In this document: positions 21,545 through 31,642 of the stretch, piece by piece | How positions within the stretch are numbered: position 1 is the stretch's first letter | Layout of the letters: each line of letters opens with the position of its first letter | DNA from: Micropterix aruncella | Lineage: Eukaryota; Arthropoda; Insecta; Lepidoptera; Micropterigidae | Assembly: GCA_944548615.1 (NCBI GenBank) | Contig: OX155976.1 | Coordinates: 8,907,168-8,971,167 of the forward strand | Direction: 5' to 3' | Length of the DNA: 64,000 nucleotides | Made by a program: the position numbers and the translations under genes | The notes under the pieces: model-generated | Database searches by the model: none | The model's input: the letters and a program-made list of their open reading frames with translations, nothing else | Told to the model about the DNA's origin: nothing

Positions 21545-21905
21545 AGAAAATTGTTCAACAACTAAATATATGAAAAAAATAAAAAACACGGCTGCCCTTA
21601 GAGAAAGTAAATTATTGTATATAATATTATTTTTATTACGGTTTTTTAGAAAATATTTATGGTTTATGTATTGATCCATATTACATGTATATTTCCGAAA
21701 TGTACTTAATCAGACCTTTAATTTGGGAACAAACAATATATATTTATTTTATTTATTAACATTTGGACATTTAGACGACTACTAACTTGATATTTGAAAA
21801 GTTTAGGTACCCTATGACACTCGGGATGACGTACCTAATGATTCTAACAATATCACACTTCTGTAAATCGATTCAAGCGAGGTTACATAGATGAACCCTG
21901 AACAC
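21545..21905 (+). mobile_element. PLE 3' tail fragment, copy P4
   Basis: AAAACACGGCTGCCCTTAGA, GAAATGTACTTAATCAGACC, ACATTTGGACATTTAGACGA and CACTCGGGATGACGT match the tail of PLE P2 in the same order. There is no coding sequence. Bases 21336-21544 are AT-rich and unassigned. Confidence 0.65.
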
Positions 21906-21929
21906 ATTTATCTCCTTTTACTTTCCTGT

Positions 21930-22095
21930 TTAAAGAAAGTATTGTGATGCGCTCCTGTGTGTCTGCCTGTGTGTATTCTCCAACGATAGCGCCGAAACGC
22001 TTCATCCGATTGAGCTGAAATTTGGCATGCAGGCATCATTTGGTCATGGCATGAGCTGATAAGATTGTGGTTCAAATCAGTCCGTATATTTATTT
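21930..22095 (+). repeat. Repeat H, copy 1
   Basis: CAACGATAGCGCCGAAACGC and GAGCTGAAATTTGGCATGCA recur at 41915-42013. Such a block after a CTGTCTGT-type run is an interspersed repeat of unknown class. Confidence 0.6.
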
Positions 22096-22829
22096 AAAAT
22101 CACCAGAGTTCATTAGTCATTTGCGATATTTTGATAAAAATAATACGGCATATTTTTAAACAATAAATAATTGTTTTTGCTGATATTAAGATTTTGATGT
22201 CTCAAAGACATGGAAAAGTATAATTTATAAATTATTCGTCTTTGATAAATTTATAAAACGATTTTTAAAGTTATGAGACACGTTTGTCCCATGGTCCATT
22301 TATGCACGAATAACGGACTTATAACTGTAGCAATATCTTACAGTAAACAATTAGTTAAACTCTTTTTAATTGGCACTATTATTCAACTTTAATATTTACA
22401 GGCTCAGCCAGTCACATTTATTTGGCCGGCAACGTTGCATCGCTCGTCGGTGAGAGTGTGTGCAAAGTGTTGCAAGTGTGTGGCGGGTGTGTGGGTGTTG
22501 TGTGCGCTGTGTGTGTGTGTATGTGTTGTGCCAAAGTCGCAGTCCGCTCGAATAACACCCTGTCCTTGACCTTATGTGTGCGTTGACATCGGCAGCGCTC
22601 TTTGTGTTGCACGCGTTGCAAAATCATTGTCGTCTGCCTGCGAACGGACAGTTTTATTACGAACTTACTACGGTTTGCCTGCGGGGACGGCGTCATTTTT
22701 AGGGTTCCGTATCTTTCATGAACAGCGTAAATAAGACTAGACCCACGTGACTCTTCTGGAGTACTCCAGAGATCACATTGATCATATTAGCAACTGCTAA
22801 TGGTTCTCTTGCAGTTGGGCCACTAAGGC
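22096..22829. other. Unassigned; TG- and CpG-rich from 22430
   Basis: Bases 22430-22700 are unusually GC- and TG-rich, with repeated GTGTG and GTTGCA motifs. A minus-strand frame (22418-22696) follows from composition and has no motif. TTTTTAGGGTTCCGTA near 22696 looks like an element end, but I cannot pair it. Confidence 0.35.
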
Positions 22830-22878
22830 CCGCTCGTTTTGCACGAATGACAACAGGTCAACATCCATCCCCGCTGCT

Positions 22879-22913
<35 letters not shown>

Positions 22914-23500
22914 AACGGAGTGGGGGCTTGTTTCCAGCCCTTGATATTACCTGGATCGTTTGTAACTACCTACTTTGTTGTTGAATCAGTGGTCTGCTAG
23001 TAGCCCGGTACTGCTTACTGGTCCATGCAGATCACTGACCTTCAGGTTGGGCAGATCGCTGGGTTCGAGAAAGGCTCGTCCCAGTAAACTGTGTCTTTTT
23101 GCGGCGAGGCCTGGGCAGCGACCCACGATGTGTAGGCTGTATTCAGGTTCTTCGCCACATATTCGGCAGTCCTTGCTTTCGGTCAAGCCAAGGTTGAATA
23201 GAGACAATAAATGAGAGGTGCTTAGGAGACAGTATATTTCCATAGCCTCCACACTACTTCAGTAATTAGTTAGAGTGCACAGCCGATTGGCTGAAAAGGC
23301 ACGGTGCACAAACCGTCCAGTAGCGCCGGATGGCCGTCCTCTATTGGAAACCGATCCACAAGCCGTGAGGCCTGAGAAGCGAGAGTCTTTCCCGGGGTTT
23401 TCCCTCGTTCGGGGATGCTACTGAATGCTGAATCGTGAGTTGGGCCGATCCGAAAACACGGAGGATCTTATGGCCCAAGCTGCACGAAACTATTCGCTGT
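22830..23500 (-). mobile_element. rpA' (second subfamily) 5' part, split by LINE-C
   Basis: Pieces 22830-22881 and 23217-23500 are the minus-strand rpA' head. It ends (in the plus reading) with GAATCGTGAGTTGGGCCGAT and GGCCCAAGCTGCACGAAAC. The same head is at 53490-53578 and joins the common rpA body at 52890-53110. It is separated here by LINE-C copy 2. Confidence 0.65.
22882..23216 (-). mobile_element. LINE-C copy 2 with TAC tail
   Basis: The minus strand reads SLFNLGLTESKDCRICGEEP, then HIVGRCPGLAAKRHSLLGRA, matching LINE-C copy 1, with the CTA-type 3' run at 22882-22912. It is flanked by GCTGCTTAG (22873-22881) and GGTGCTTAG (23217-23225), a 9-bp duplication with one mismatch. More strongly truncated than copy 1. 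Confidence 0.8.
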
Positions 23501-23914
23501 TCTGGCAACGGTGACGGCACCTTAACAAGAAGAGAGAAGGTAATAGGAGTGCTTCGCAATTTTTTGTACTGGAACACAATCGCGGCGAGGGCGCCCGTCG
23601 CGGTCAGTTGCTTTTAGGTTTAGTAATCGAATTCGGTAATAACTGGTTATGGCGTGTTTCATAAATGCAACCAAATGGGGCTGCTCAGCTGCCTGCTCGA
23701 AAACGCATTGCCCATGCAACAAACAACCGTCCCATTTCTTCGTCATTCTACCTGGATACCGGTCTAAGCTCGCAGCTAACAAACAAAACATGGGTCGAGT
23801 TCAACGACATCTCGTTTAATAGTATTACCATCTTCGAAGGCAGTCTCAGGTTTATTTATTTATCTCAAATTGTATTCAGGAGCCTTACAGACTAATCCGA
23901 TTCGCTCTTAAGGC
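23501..23914. other. Unassigned
   Basis: Overlapping open frames on both strands (23522-23791 minus, 23665-23895 plus) without recognisable motifs. No element ends seen. Confidence 0.35.
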
Positions 23915-24428
23915 GAAGTCAATTTTGTAGGGTTCGACCAATAAAAATCCAGCGTTGACGAAGCGTCAATCGCAGATTCTACGTCCGCTCGCGCTGGCTA
24001 AATGCTCTATCGCAGCGCTAGCACAGAATGACTATCTTTACGCAGTCGTGGTATAAGGGTGTTAATGGCAAAGCATATTTAGCGTAACTCTGAGAGCGCT
24101 CTCACGTTTTAATTAATTGTAATTAATTTAGGACCTAAATAAAAAAAAGTGCGGCCCTAGAGAATTAACCAGTCAATATAATGAAATTATAATAAAACAC
24201 ACTCACCGCTTACATTGTAGGAGTAAACGCGCCTGAAAGTTTTCGAACTCAGTTTAAAGTCTTAATGTCCAAGGCTGTGAGCAACTTTTTTGAGTCCAAA
24301 TTTTAAATTGGTTCCTTATTGAGGGATTCACTTAGATTTTTTTTTAAATTAATGCTGGTATATTTCAAAAAACTTATAAAACTAATATTCTTTAGATATG
24401 GTCGTTCCCAGGTATCATGTCTCCCTAA
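23915..24428. repeat. Interspersed repeat F, copy 2
   Basis: This matches 2277-2810 along its length: GTCAATTTTGTAGGGTTCG, ACACTCACCGCTTACATTG, GTTCCTTATTGAGGGATTC. It has small indels, including a loss around 24000. Bases 24429-24532 are AT-rich with a CTACAAACTACA repetition. Confidence 0.7.
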
Positions 24429-24712
24429 ATATTAAATATATAGTGTAAAAGTCCAAAATTGACTTACATAAGTTAGCTAGATAACTACATAGCTGCTACA
24501 AACTACAAACTACATAACTACAAACTACTACTAGAGTTGCCAACTGCAACGGGCGAACCCGTCACATCAGAAAGTTTTAACGATATTTGATCGTTCTGTC
24601 TCCCGTAGGTGAGCGTAGAAGACTTAGGACAAAAACAGTCCACTGTCTAGTTACGCCACACGTTCGTAAGGAGCCAACGCCTTACCGCGAGATAACCATA
24701 TTAATCACCCAG

Positions 24713-24975
24713 CAGGTCGATAAGAATAAGAATAAGAATAAGAAAAAATTATTTTCAAAAACCCGATCTGGGTATAGAAATTACATATCAAATAAAATTG
24801 GTATTTCTACAAATAAAATTACATTTCAAATTACTCATAACATTATAAAAAAGTCTATAAAAAACTAATATTGAAAAAAAACAGAAATTCAAAAATAACA
24901 AAGAAATAAAAACTATAAAAATAAAAATAGAGAGGAATAATGAGAAAACATAGAGAATCAGCAATTCAATAACAA
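24713..24975 (-). mobile_element. LINE 3' UTR fragment (family I)
   Basis: TTTTCAAAAACCCGATCTGG and TAGAAATTACAT match 36420-36475 in the same orientation. The sequence is A-rich downstream. It is preceded by GAATAA repeats (24720-24742) that may be the element's tail. Confidence 0.5.
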
Positions 24976-24979
24976 AAAT

Positions 24980-25727
24980 ATATGAAAACTAGAATAATAG
25001 AAAGCATCCAAAGAGTTCTACATAAACTACATTTAATAAGGATCAAACTATCGATCAACAATCAAGAAATAGAAAAATGCATGGACTCTCCAAAGAACAA
25101 AAAATCAACTGGTCTCGATGATATACCTGTTAGCGTAATTAAAATCCATAAACGTGTACTGGCACCTTGTCTAACATATCTTTACAATTTAAGCTTTTCA
25201 GAGGGAATATTTCCAGATTGTCATAAAGTAGCCAAGATTACACCGATATATAAAAAAGGACGATCCCACGAGCTTAGAAAATTATCGACCCGTAGCCCTA
25301 CCGAGTAATTTCTCAAAAATTTTGGAGAAGGTCACCGAAAAACGACTAAATGGCTTCCTTGAAAAATTTGTGGTCATTTCAGACAGTCAATATGGATTCC
25401 GGACAAAAAAAAATATACACAGGATGCCGCGTTGTCTGCATGTTGCATGATTGAGAATAGTCGAAACAAGAAGATGCTTTCAGCAGGACTGTTCTGCGAT
25501 CTAAGCAAAGCACTCGACTGTATAAATATCAATACCTTGGTAGACAAGCTAAACCATTATGGAATTAGAGGAGTGGCCAATTCACTCATTAAATCGTACC
25601 TACAAAACAGGCAGCAAGTGGTGGAGATTAAAATAATTGATGGAATTGAGGAAAAGGCTGAGCAATCGAGATGTGAAATATTAAACATCGGTGTGCCTCA
25701 GGGCTCAATATTATATACTCGATACTC
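24980..25727 (+). pseudogene. Non-LTR reverse transcriptase core, truncated
   Basis: This is the only RT palm region in the window with several motifs in order. It has KNKKSTGLDDIPVSVIKI (finger), KVAKITPIYKKG, then in a shifted frame LENYRPVALPSNFSKILEK and SDSQYGFRTKKN. After a second shift come LFCDLSKALDCI (motif A, where the usual F.D..KAFD reads CDLSKALD) and NIGVPQGSILYT (motif B). It breaks off before the YxDD motif, where rpA sequence resumes. There are at least two frameshifts (~25265 and ~25405). It encodes the polymerase of a jockey/CR1-like LINE and is inactive. Confidence 0.85.
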
Positions 25728-26155
25728 GATACTCGCCCTTACTTCCAGTTGCAAACAGATTACTCCAGTCTTCCTAATGGTTACAGGTTTGAGGTCGCTT
25801 GCGCGGTCCTCTCCTCACGTAGCGGTGATACGGTGTCTACCGAATGTATCGCGGACCACGGCATCCTTTGCCGGGTTATTCACCCGGGATCGGGTGGCCG
25901 ATTGGTCGTTTCAAGAGTAGTTGCCGTAAGGTAAACAACCAATCCCGCCTATAGAAGACAGTACTGTTTCCAGACTCCCCCGGCTATCGGTCAGAATGCA
26001 CAACTGATTGGCTGACGCCGCACGGTGCGCAAACCGTCCAGGAGCGCCCGAAGGTTGTCTCATAGGGAAAACTGGCCCGAAGGCTAGAGTTCTACCCTGG
26101 CTCGCGCACTTCTACGTGGAGGCCGCCGGATAAGTGTTGACCCGCGAGTATGCGA

Positions 26156-26619
26156 ATTTCTCAAACGTTTGAACATCTGCGTCGGCTGAGTGGTAGACAT
26201 ATAGCGGCCAAATGCGAGCTCTGGGACTCGTGACGTAGCTTCGATTTCAATTTTGTTTTAAGACAGACAGTAGCGTCTCTACTGTCTGGTAAACTGTGCC
26301 TCGGGCAGTCTTAGTTTTAAATATCTATAATGGTCTGTATTTTATGAAGACGAACTTAGTAATCTTTATTTCCTTAACGCGAACATGTACCACTGTGATT
26401 AGGTTAGTTGTAAGATATTGCTATGTGGCAATAGGCTCACCTGTTTGTATTATAATTAAGTGCAAATAATCCGTGACAGTGGCCAGATTGCGTTTCTTCG
26501 TGGACTAAAATAGGAACTTAGTTCAACCGAACGAGACAGAGCAATACGTTAGATCGGAATATAAATTGGACTATCGTAGATTTTCCCGCACCAAAACTAC
26601 TTGTCGAACTTATAGACGC
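26156..26619. other. Unassigned spacer
   Basis: No element resolved. AGACAGACAGTAGCG...CTACTGTCT at 26262-26287 is a short inverted repeat. Bases 26395-26470 share a tail motif with the SINE at 6875-7110. Confidence 0.35.
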
Positions 26620-27236
26620 CCGAATTACATTACATTACATTCCATTTTCGTCGTGTCCAATTGACGGCTAAAGACCGCTCTTAGACGTGTCAAAATAATT
26701 GGGTTATGTAGTAATTTTCGTTACTACTCTTTACTGAACATACATAGGTAGTCAAGCATTAACTACTAGATTGTCAACCTATAAATATAAATAATCAAAA
26801 TAGAAGCCTAATATATGAAGTAGTTAGTAATTCGAAAAGATACGTAGTAAAATTATTCATCGTAATATTCAAATTGTCAGTAAAATTTTAAATAATCAAA
26901 TTAAATCTACGTTATGCATTTTAAACTAAAAGTACAGATATAAGACCATATAAAATAATCAGACAATAAGGCTCTACTTTTTTAAGTAATTTAAATGGGC
27001 ACAATATTTGAAAAATCATGGCCCTCAAATTCGGCCAGATTGTAGAAAGGGTGGCCTATCAGCATCTCCTTGATGTTTTTTGTTAATTTTACATCAAGGA
27101 GATGCTGATAGGCAACCCTTTCTATAATCTGGCCGAATTTGAGGGCCATAAGTTTGGACGCGTTTCGTGCGGTGTTAGATTTAGCTGCTTTATCTTCGGT
27201 GGGTAGTTTTAATGCGGAAAAGTGACAACCGTTCAT
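26620..27236 (-). mobile_element. LINE-D copy 1 with internal fold-back
   Basis: The minus strand carries the LINE-D coding end (LIGHPFYNLAEFEGHDFSNI, stop at ~26991) and its 3' UTR, which ends in TTACA-type repeats at 26625-26640. Near-identical ends are at 41305-41907 (-) and 54699-55469 (+). The coding part is duplicated in inverted orientation (27016-27151), which destroys the frame. Confidence 0.75.
27016..27151. repeat. Inverted duplication of LINE-D coding end
   Basis: ATGGCCCTCAAATTCGGCC ... CAGCATCTCCTTGATGT is followed after ~15 bases by ACATCAAGGAGATGCTG ... GGCCGAATTTGAGGGCCAT. The arms are about 60 bp with few mismatches, forming a strong hairpin. Confidence 0.9.
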
Positions 27237-27841
27237 TTTACGTACTGCTGTTCTCGTTCACATGCACTAATGTCCGATTTTAGTGGAATAGAAACGCAAT
27301 CGAGCCCAGTATCGTCGTACAAAATAAGTATATTACGATCAAGTGTGCGTGATACGTCAATCTTATCCAAGTAATAAACTCTTGTCCCGGGCTCACTCAC
27401 TTGTCCTTGGAGCTGCAAGAATTAGATGAATCGGTTCAATAACATTTTCGTAAACCACTCGACGCTCGCACACAGCCGCGCCCAAACACACCAACCAACA
27501 CATCGCCATTTGGATAAGTGCAAACGGCTCGTTAATTTGGGCCGGCGGCAATGACCTTATGTCCTAACGCGTTACAGCGGGAGCGACGGAGAGGGCATGT
27601 TGGGCATCCCGCTCGCGCAGCGCGCTTAGATCACGCCGTGCATTTTGGCAAATGACGCAAACCTACAAAGGCCGAACTGAGTGCGAATGCACGAATGTGA
27701 ATTTCGCACCGTGCACCTTTGGGACCATTCCTTAAAGATTCCAGCCTTTTACAAGACTGGTCAACAAAATGCAATGAGTTCAGAGTTCATCTATGCATGT
27801 TTCCGTTACTTTATTCCACCATAACTTACCCGACCCGAGGG
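27233..27841 (-). other. Unidentified ORF and GC-rich segment
   Basis: The minus-strand frame 27233-27418 reads LQGQVSEPGTRVYYLDKI and LILYDDTGLDCVSIPLK. It looks protein-like but matches no family I know. A TTCTTGCAG acceptor-like string precedes it on that strand. Bases 27440-27730 are CpG-rich (GCTCGCGCAGCGCGC) with no recognised content. A short PLE tail fragment in reverse (GTTACTTTATTCCACCATAA) lies at 27806-27830. Confidence 0.35.
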
Positions 27842-27986
27842 CTTTTAAGGATGAATATATAGCCTATGATACTCTAAAATAACATGGCTTTCTATTGGTA
27901 AAAGAATATTCAAAATCGGTTCAGTAGATCCAGAGATTACTTCATACAACCTCACAAACTTTACCTCTTTACAATATTAGTATAGA
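27842..27986 (-). mobile_element. Helitron 5' end fragment
   Basis: The minus strand begins TCTATACTAATATTGTAAAG after host A (27987) and continues AGGTAAAGTTTGTGAGGTTG, then ACCGATTTTGAATATTC. This is the H2/H5 family 5' end. No CTAG end follows, so the copy is truncated. Confidence 0.75.
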
Positions 27987-28611
27987 TAATAGTAAAGTTA
28001 TGCAGGCATATTATTGTTTTTAAGATATGACTTTCAGAAGTTCGTTCTCTGTCCTTGAACGACCTATGTCGTCAAAAATCCAATGGGGCCTATTTATTTC
28101 GTTAAGTGGATCGGTCGCATTGCACGCTACTAGCATAGATAGAGCTTCGATATTTCGTACACATATCCCCCAAAAGGGCTGATGTGACCCTTGAAACGTT
28201 TTTCGAAATTCGAATTATTTTTTAATATATTAATGCTTTCATCGAATCTTTTTCTTTTCCAATATACGTTGATACCGCGTGGTCTATTTTGCAGAAATGC
28301 AAATATCGGAATGAAACGGTATGAAGATAAATAGCAGAAATATAAAATTTTGCATTCATGGATTTAACATAGGTATGCGTGAATAGACATTACTTTTCAG
28401 AATTATGCAAGACTGTACTCTGTAGCCTCGCATATGAAGAATAGAAAGAGGCATATAAAGTTGGCGGAAATCAGCAACAATACAAAAGCGAAACGTTGAA
28501 ATCGATGGATTCGCACTGTATCAGTCTGGAAGTTACACAAATAAAACTATAGCCATACCTAACTGAGCAAAAACGCCCGTATCTAAGGTTTCTGATATTT
28601 TAATTAAGATA
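27987..28611. other. AT-rich spacer
   Basis: CTCTGTCCTTGAACGACCTA (28042-28061) is shared in reverse with 51912-51935. Otherwise no element, ORF or RNA gene is visible. Confidence 0.4.
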
Positions 28612-28790
28612 TTGCTTACAAAAATAACTGGAACCGAATGTCAAAACCATAACCATATGCTTATTCGATGCTGTCACCCAACTGGGACAGGCCCGTTCTA
28701 GTTTGGACAGGGATCTAATATTACAATGTTATTAAAAAAATAGTTAAATGCTCATAAAACTAAATCACCTTAACGTGAGGTCGTCCAAAA
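28612..28790 (-). mobile_element. LINE-B copy 4, 3' UTR fragment
   Basis: TTACAAAAATAACTGGAACC, GTCACCCAACTGGGACAGG and CTAATATTACAAT match the LINE-B tail with substitutions. No coding remains. Bases 28791-28929 are A-rich and unassigned. Confidence 0.65.
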
Positions 28791-28929
28791 AGAAAAACAA
28801 AAATCTCAATTCTATTATAAAATCAGCATTAAATGGAACATACCATTCCGTTTAATAGAGTGTGACGAATAGACTTACAGCTAAAAAAAGAGATAAATAC
28901 AGTTGTAAGATAGAAAAGAAAGAAAAAGT

Positions 28930-29960
28930 TTTAAACAAATAAAATCGAATTTACCGCGTGCAGTTTGTAGCACCCGACGCGCGCTACGTTTCGGTGATGT
29001 TGCAACCGCCGTTGCCCACTCCGTCGCTGTCCAGTCTTTTCAAACCACTAACTGTACTCTTTGTGAGCTAATGGGCCCTGTTTGAGTTGGCCACGAAGAC
29101 CCATTCGTTCAGGGTCGGTTACACTCACGGGTCAACACCCATCCGGCGGCCTCTACGCAGAAGGGAGAGCCAGGGTAGGACGCGGGCCTGTCTCCTATAG
29201 GTGTCAACCTTCGGGCGCTCCTGGACGGTTTGCGCACCGTGCGGCAATAGTCAATCGGTTGTGCACTCCGACTAACATCCGGGGGAGTCTGGGAACAGTA
29301 ATGTTTCCTATAGAGCGGGGTGTTTGTTAACCTTATGGCAACTGCTCTTAAAACGACCATTCGGCCACCCGATCCCGGGTGAATAAGCCTGGCAAAGAAT
29401 GCCATGGTCTGCGATAAATTCGGTTGGCACCGTATCACCGCTGCATAAGGAAGAGGTCTGCGCAAGCGATCTCGATCCTGTAACCAGTCAGAAGGTAGGT
29501 AGTATCCTGAAGGTTAATTCCAGACGGAGATATCCTTCCAAACTGGTAGTCGGGGGCGAGGCTGCCCGCTGGATACCTTTCCCGGTGCCTCGCCGTAAGG
29601 CGTTGGCCTCTGACGGGCAGGTGGCGTAGCTAGACTGTGGATTGTTTTTCTACCCAAGTCTTTTACGCTCTCCTCACGGGAGACAGAACATATATTTCCT
29701 TAAAACTTCCTGAGGTAACGGGTCCGCCCGTTGTAGTTGACAGCTCTAGTTTTTTGTGCTGATGATATGAAGATATAAGCAGCACTAGAGAAGAAAAGCG
29801 ATTTCCTGTGTACCCAAAGCGATATAGACGATAATAGAGATATAATAGATAATATATTAGTATAGTCTACCGTGGACAACGGCGGTTGCAACATCGCCGA
29901 AACGTAGCGCGCGTCGGGTGCTACAAACTTCAAACGGTGCGGGAAAATTGTTTTTATGCC
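28930..29960. mobile_element. PLE terminal palindrome P5, holding rpA-6
   Basis: GTAGCACCCGACGCGCG ... GATGTTGCAACCGCCGTTG (28966-29010) is inversely repeated at 29876-29930 (CAACGGCGGTTGCAACATC ... CGCGCGTCGGGTGCTAC). The arms are ~57 bp and match the PLE terminal sequences at 8575-8727 and 12955-13015. The loop is filled by a full rpA copy. Both arms share an extra TAGCGCGCG-type insertion compared with P2. Confidence 0.7.
29066..29746 (+). mobile_element. rpA-6, essentially full length (681 bp)
   Basis: It runs from AGCTAATGGGCCCTGTTTG to GTTGTAGTTGACAGCTC. The flanks TACTCTTTGTG (29055-29065) and TAGTTTTTTGTG (29747-29758) look like a decayed target-site duplication. Near its 3' end ACGGGTCCGCCCGT can form the family hairpin. 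It gives the clearest size estimate. GATATCCTTCCAAACTGG in its body is shared with rpA'. Confidence 0.75.
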
Positions 29961-30074
29961 TTTTATAAATAATATGTTTTAAACATTATGAGAAAAGTAT
30001 GAAAACGAAACGCTGTGGCAGTTGCAATATCTCTCACCCTAATATAGATATGTAATAACATATGAAGACGTTGA

Positions 30075-30275
30075 ATAGCGCAAAGGAAATACATAATAGA
30101 TTTGACCACGTATGTCGTATCCACATAATAGCCAATGAGACGACTAGCATGCAAACGATCAAATCAATATTTGATATTATATATTTATTGACCTTATTTT
30201 CAGGGGCACATACACAAGGATACATATAACACATGACACAGGGAGACGGATTTGTTCCGCACTAACCATGCCCAA
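30075..30275 (-). repeat. LTR-like repeat, copy 2
   Basis: The reverse complement of 19895-20075: ACCACGTATGTCGTA, CCAATGAGACGACTAGC and CCGCACTAACCATGCCC. The nearest neighbour is rpA', and no retrotransposon body is present. Confidence 0.45.
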
Positions 30276-30324
30276 AACATGTATCATATTTGTACATACT
30301 GATACAAGATCCATTTTGTTCTCG

Positions 30325-30955
30325 GATCGCTCCTATTCAGAAGCCTCCTCGTGCGGAAGGCTACCCCGAGAAGACTATCCCGTCTTAGGCCTCACGGCTG
30401 GTGGACCGGTTTCTCCTGGTGGGATTGCATCCCGGCGCTACTGGACGGTTTGCGCACCGTTCGGCGACGCCTATTAGTTGTGCACTCTGACTAATTGCTG
30501 AAGGAGTCTGGAGACTATGGAAATATACTGTCTCCTAAGCGCCGGTTGCGCATGTTGACCTGCTGTCATGGGCAACCCGATCCCGAGTGGCACTGCGGGC
30601 AAAGGACGCCCAGGTCCGCGATAAATTCATATTGAATTGTCTGTCAAGACGTAGAGGCCGCGCAAGCGACTTCGGTCCCATAACCAGTCGGCAGGACGGA
30701 GGTATCCTGAAGGCTAATTCCAGACGGAGATATCCTGCCGAAATTGGTAACCAGGGGACGAGGTGGCCCACTGGGTTATTTTCCTAGTGCCTCGCCGTAA
30801 GGTGTTGGACCCTAGCGGGTTCGTGGCTTCGCTGGACGGTAGGTCTGTATCGTCTCAAAGTCTTCTACGTTCACCCCACTGGAGACAGAACGATCGTTAT
30901 CGTTAAAACTTTCTGGGATGACGGGTTCGCCCGTTTTGGTCTACATCTCCAAACG
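30325..30955 (+). mobile_element. rpA', second subfamily, near full length
   Basis: Its head (CTCCTATTCAGAAGCCTCCT, GTGCGGAAGGCTACC, GATTGCATCCCGGCGC) differs from rpA. From TGTGCACTCTGACTAA onward the body follows the rpA order: GGTCCGCGATAAATTC, CAAGCGACTTCGG, GTCTTCTACGTTCACC. It ends with GACGGGTTCGCCCGT and GGTCTACATCTCC. No target duplication could be confirmed. Confidence 0.7.
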
Positions 30956-31445
30956 AACAAAGATCAGACAATTTTCGGAACAGGCGACATTTTTTATAAA
31001 ATAATCACAACATTTGAACATTTACTCTTTGGCTGTAAAATACAGTTTGTTTCATTTAACTGTCATTTGTTTTTTTTTTTAATTGTGGAGCATGTTAAAT
31101 ATTGCAGGTCTTCATTAAGATGTATGTAATTCGTGGAAATTTTCGCTTTTTATTTTCTACTAATTTAAGTGCAATTTGGCAGCTCAGCAGAGCCTCTCTT
31201 GGCGGTAAACTGCTTTTGGTATTGGAGCACAAGCAAGACGACAATTTATAGCAGATTTGCAGAATTTAAATGTGCTCAAACAACAAAAATATTGACGCTG
31301 TGCGCCGTATGATTTAACCCTCCATATACCCGGTGATTAAATCTCACATGCCATACTAGTTGGGGTTTGACATTCTCCAAAAATAAAATGAAATAAAATA
31401 AATAATAATGAATGAGTTTAATTAAAAAACTTATTTATTTATATA
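30956..31445. other. AT-rich spacer
   Basis: No ORF or element end seen. Ends at the host T that borders Helitron H3. Confidence 0.45.
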
Positions 31446-31522
31446 CTAGCGGAACCCGGCGAACTTCGTCTCGCCAAAATCTGAAACTAAGTGATTTTTT
31501 TTCAAATCGAATGGAATGTATT

Positions 31523-31642
31523 TTAATGCAGTGCTCTATGATACACGATGTTTTTCGTTTTGTTTTCTGGCGCAAATATATAAAGAGATGACGGTTTTCC
31601 CACTCGCGAACAGGCGACATATAATTGGCCGTGCGTGAAGCA
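31523..31642 (-). pseudogene. Helitron helicase C-terminal remnant
   Basis: In the frame shifted from the Rep remnant, the minus strand reads CFTHGQLYVACSRVGKPSSL and then PENKTKNIVYHRALH followed by a stop at 31523-31525. 'GQLYVACSRVG' is the last conserved helicase motif (motif VI) of Helitron Pif1-type helicases, and 'APENKTKN.VY..AL' is the family's C-terminus. The stop lies ~80 bp before the Helitron 3' end. Joining to Rep at ~31645 marks the deletion junction. Confidence 0.85.

Larger units (their letters stand above)
24533..26155 (-). mobile_element. rpA copy split by ~1 kb of LINE sequence
   Basis: Bases 24533-24700 are the minus-strand rpA 3' end (ACTAGAGTTGCCAACTGC ... TTACCGCGAGATAACC). 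Bases 25728-26155 are the continuing body and 5' part (CGCCCTTACTTCCAGTTGC ... GTTGACCCGCGAGTATG). Only ~35 bp of the consensus is missing between them. The inserted ~1 kb carries an RT fragment. Confidence 0.65.

Noticed and set aside
22418..22696. His/Thr-rich minus-strand frame
   Set aside because: The reading derives from a GTGTG-rich tract; composition alone explains it.
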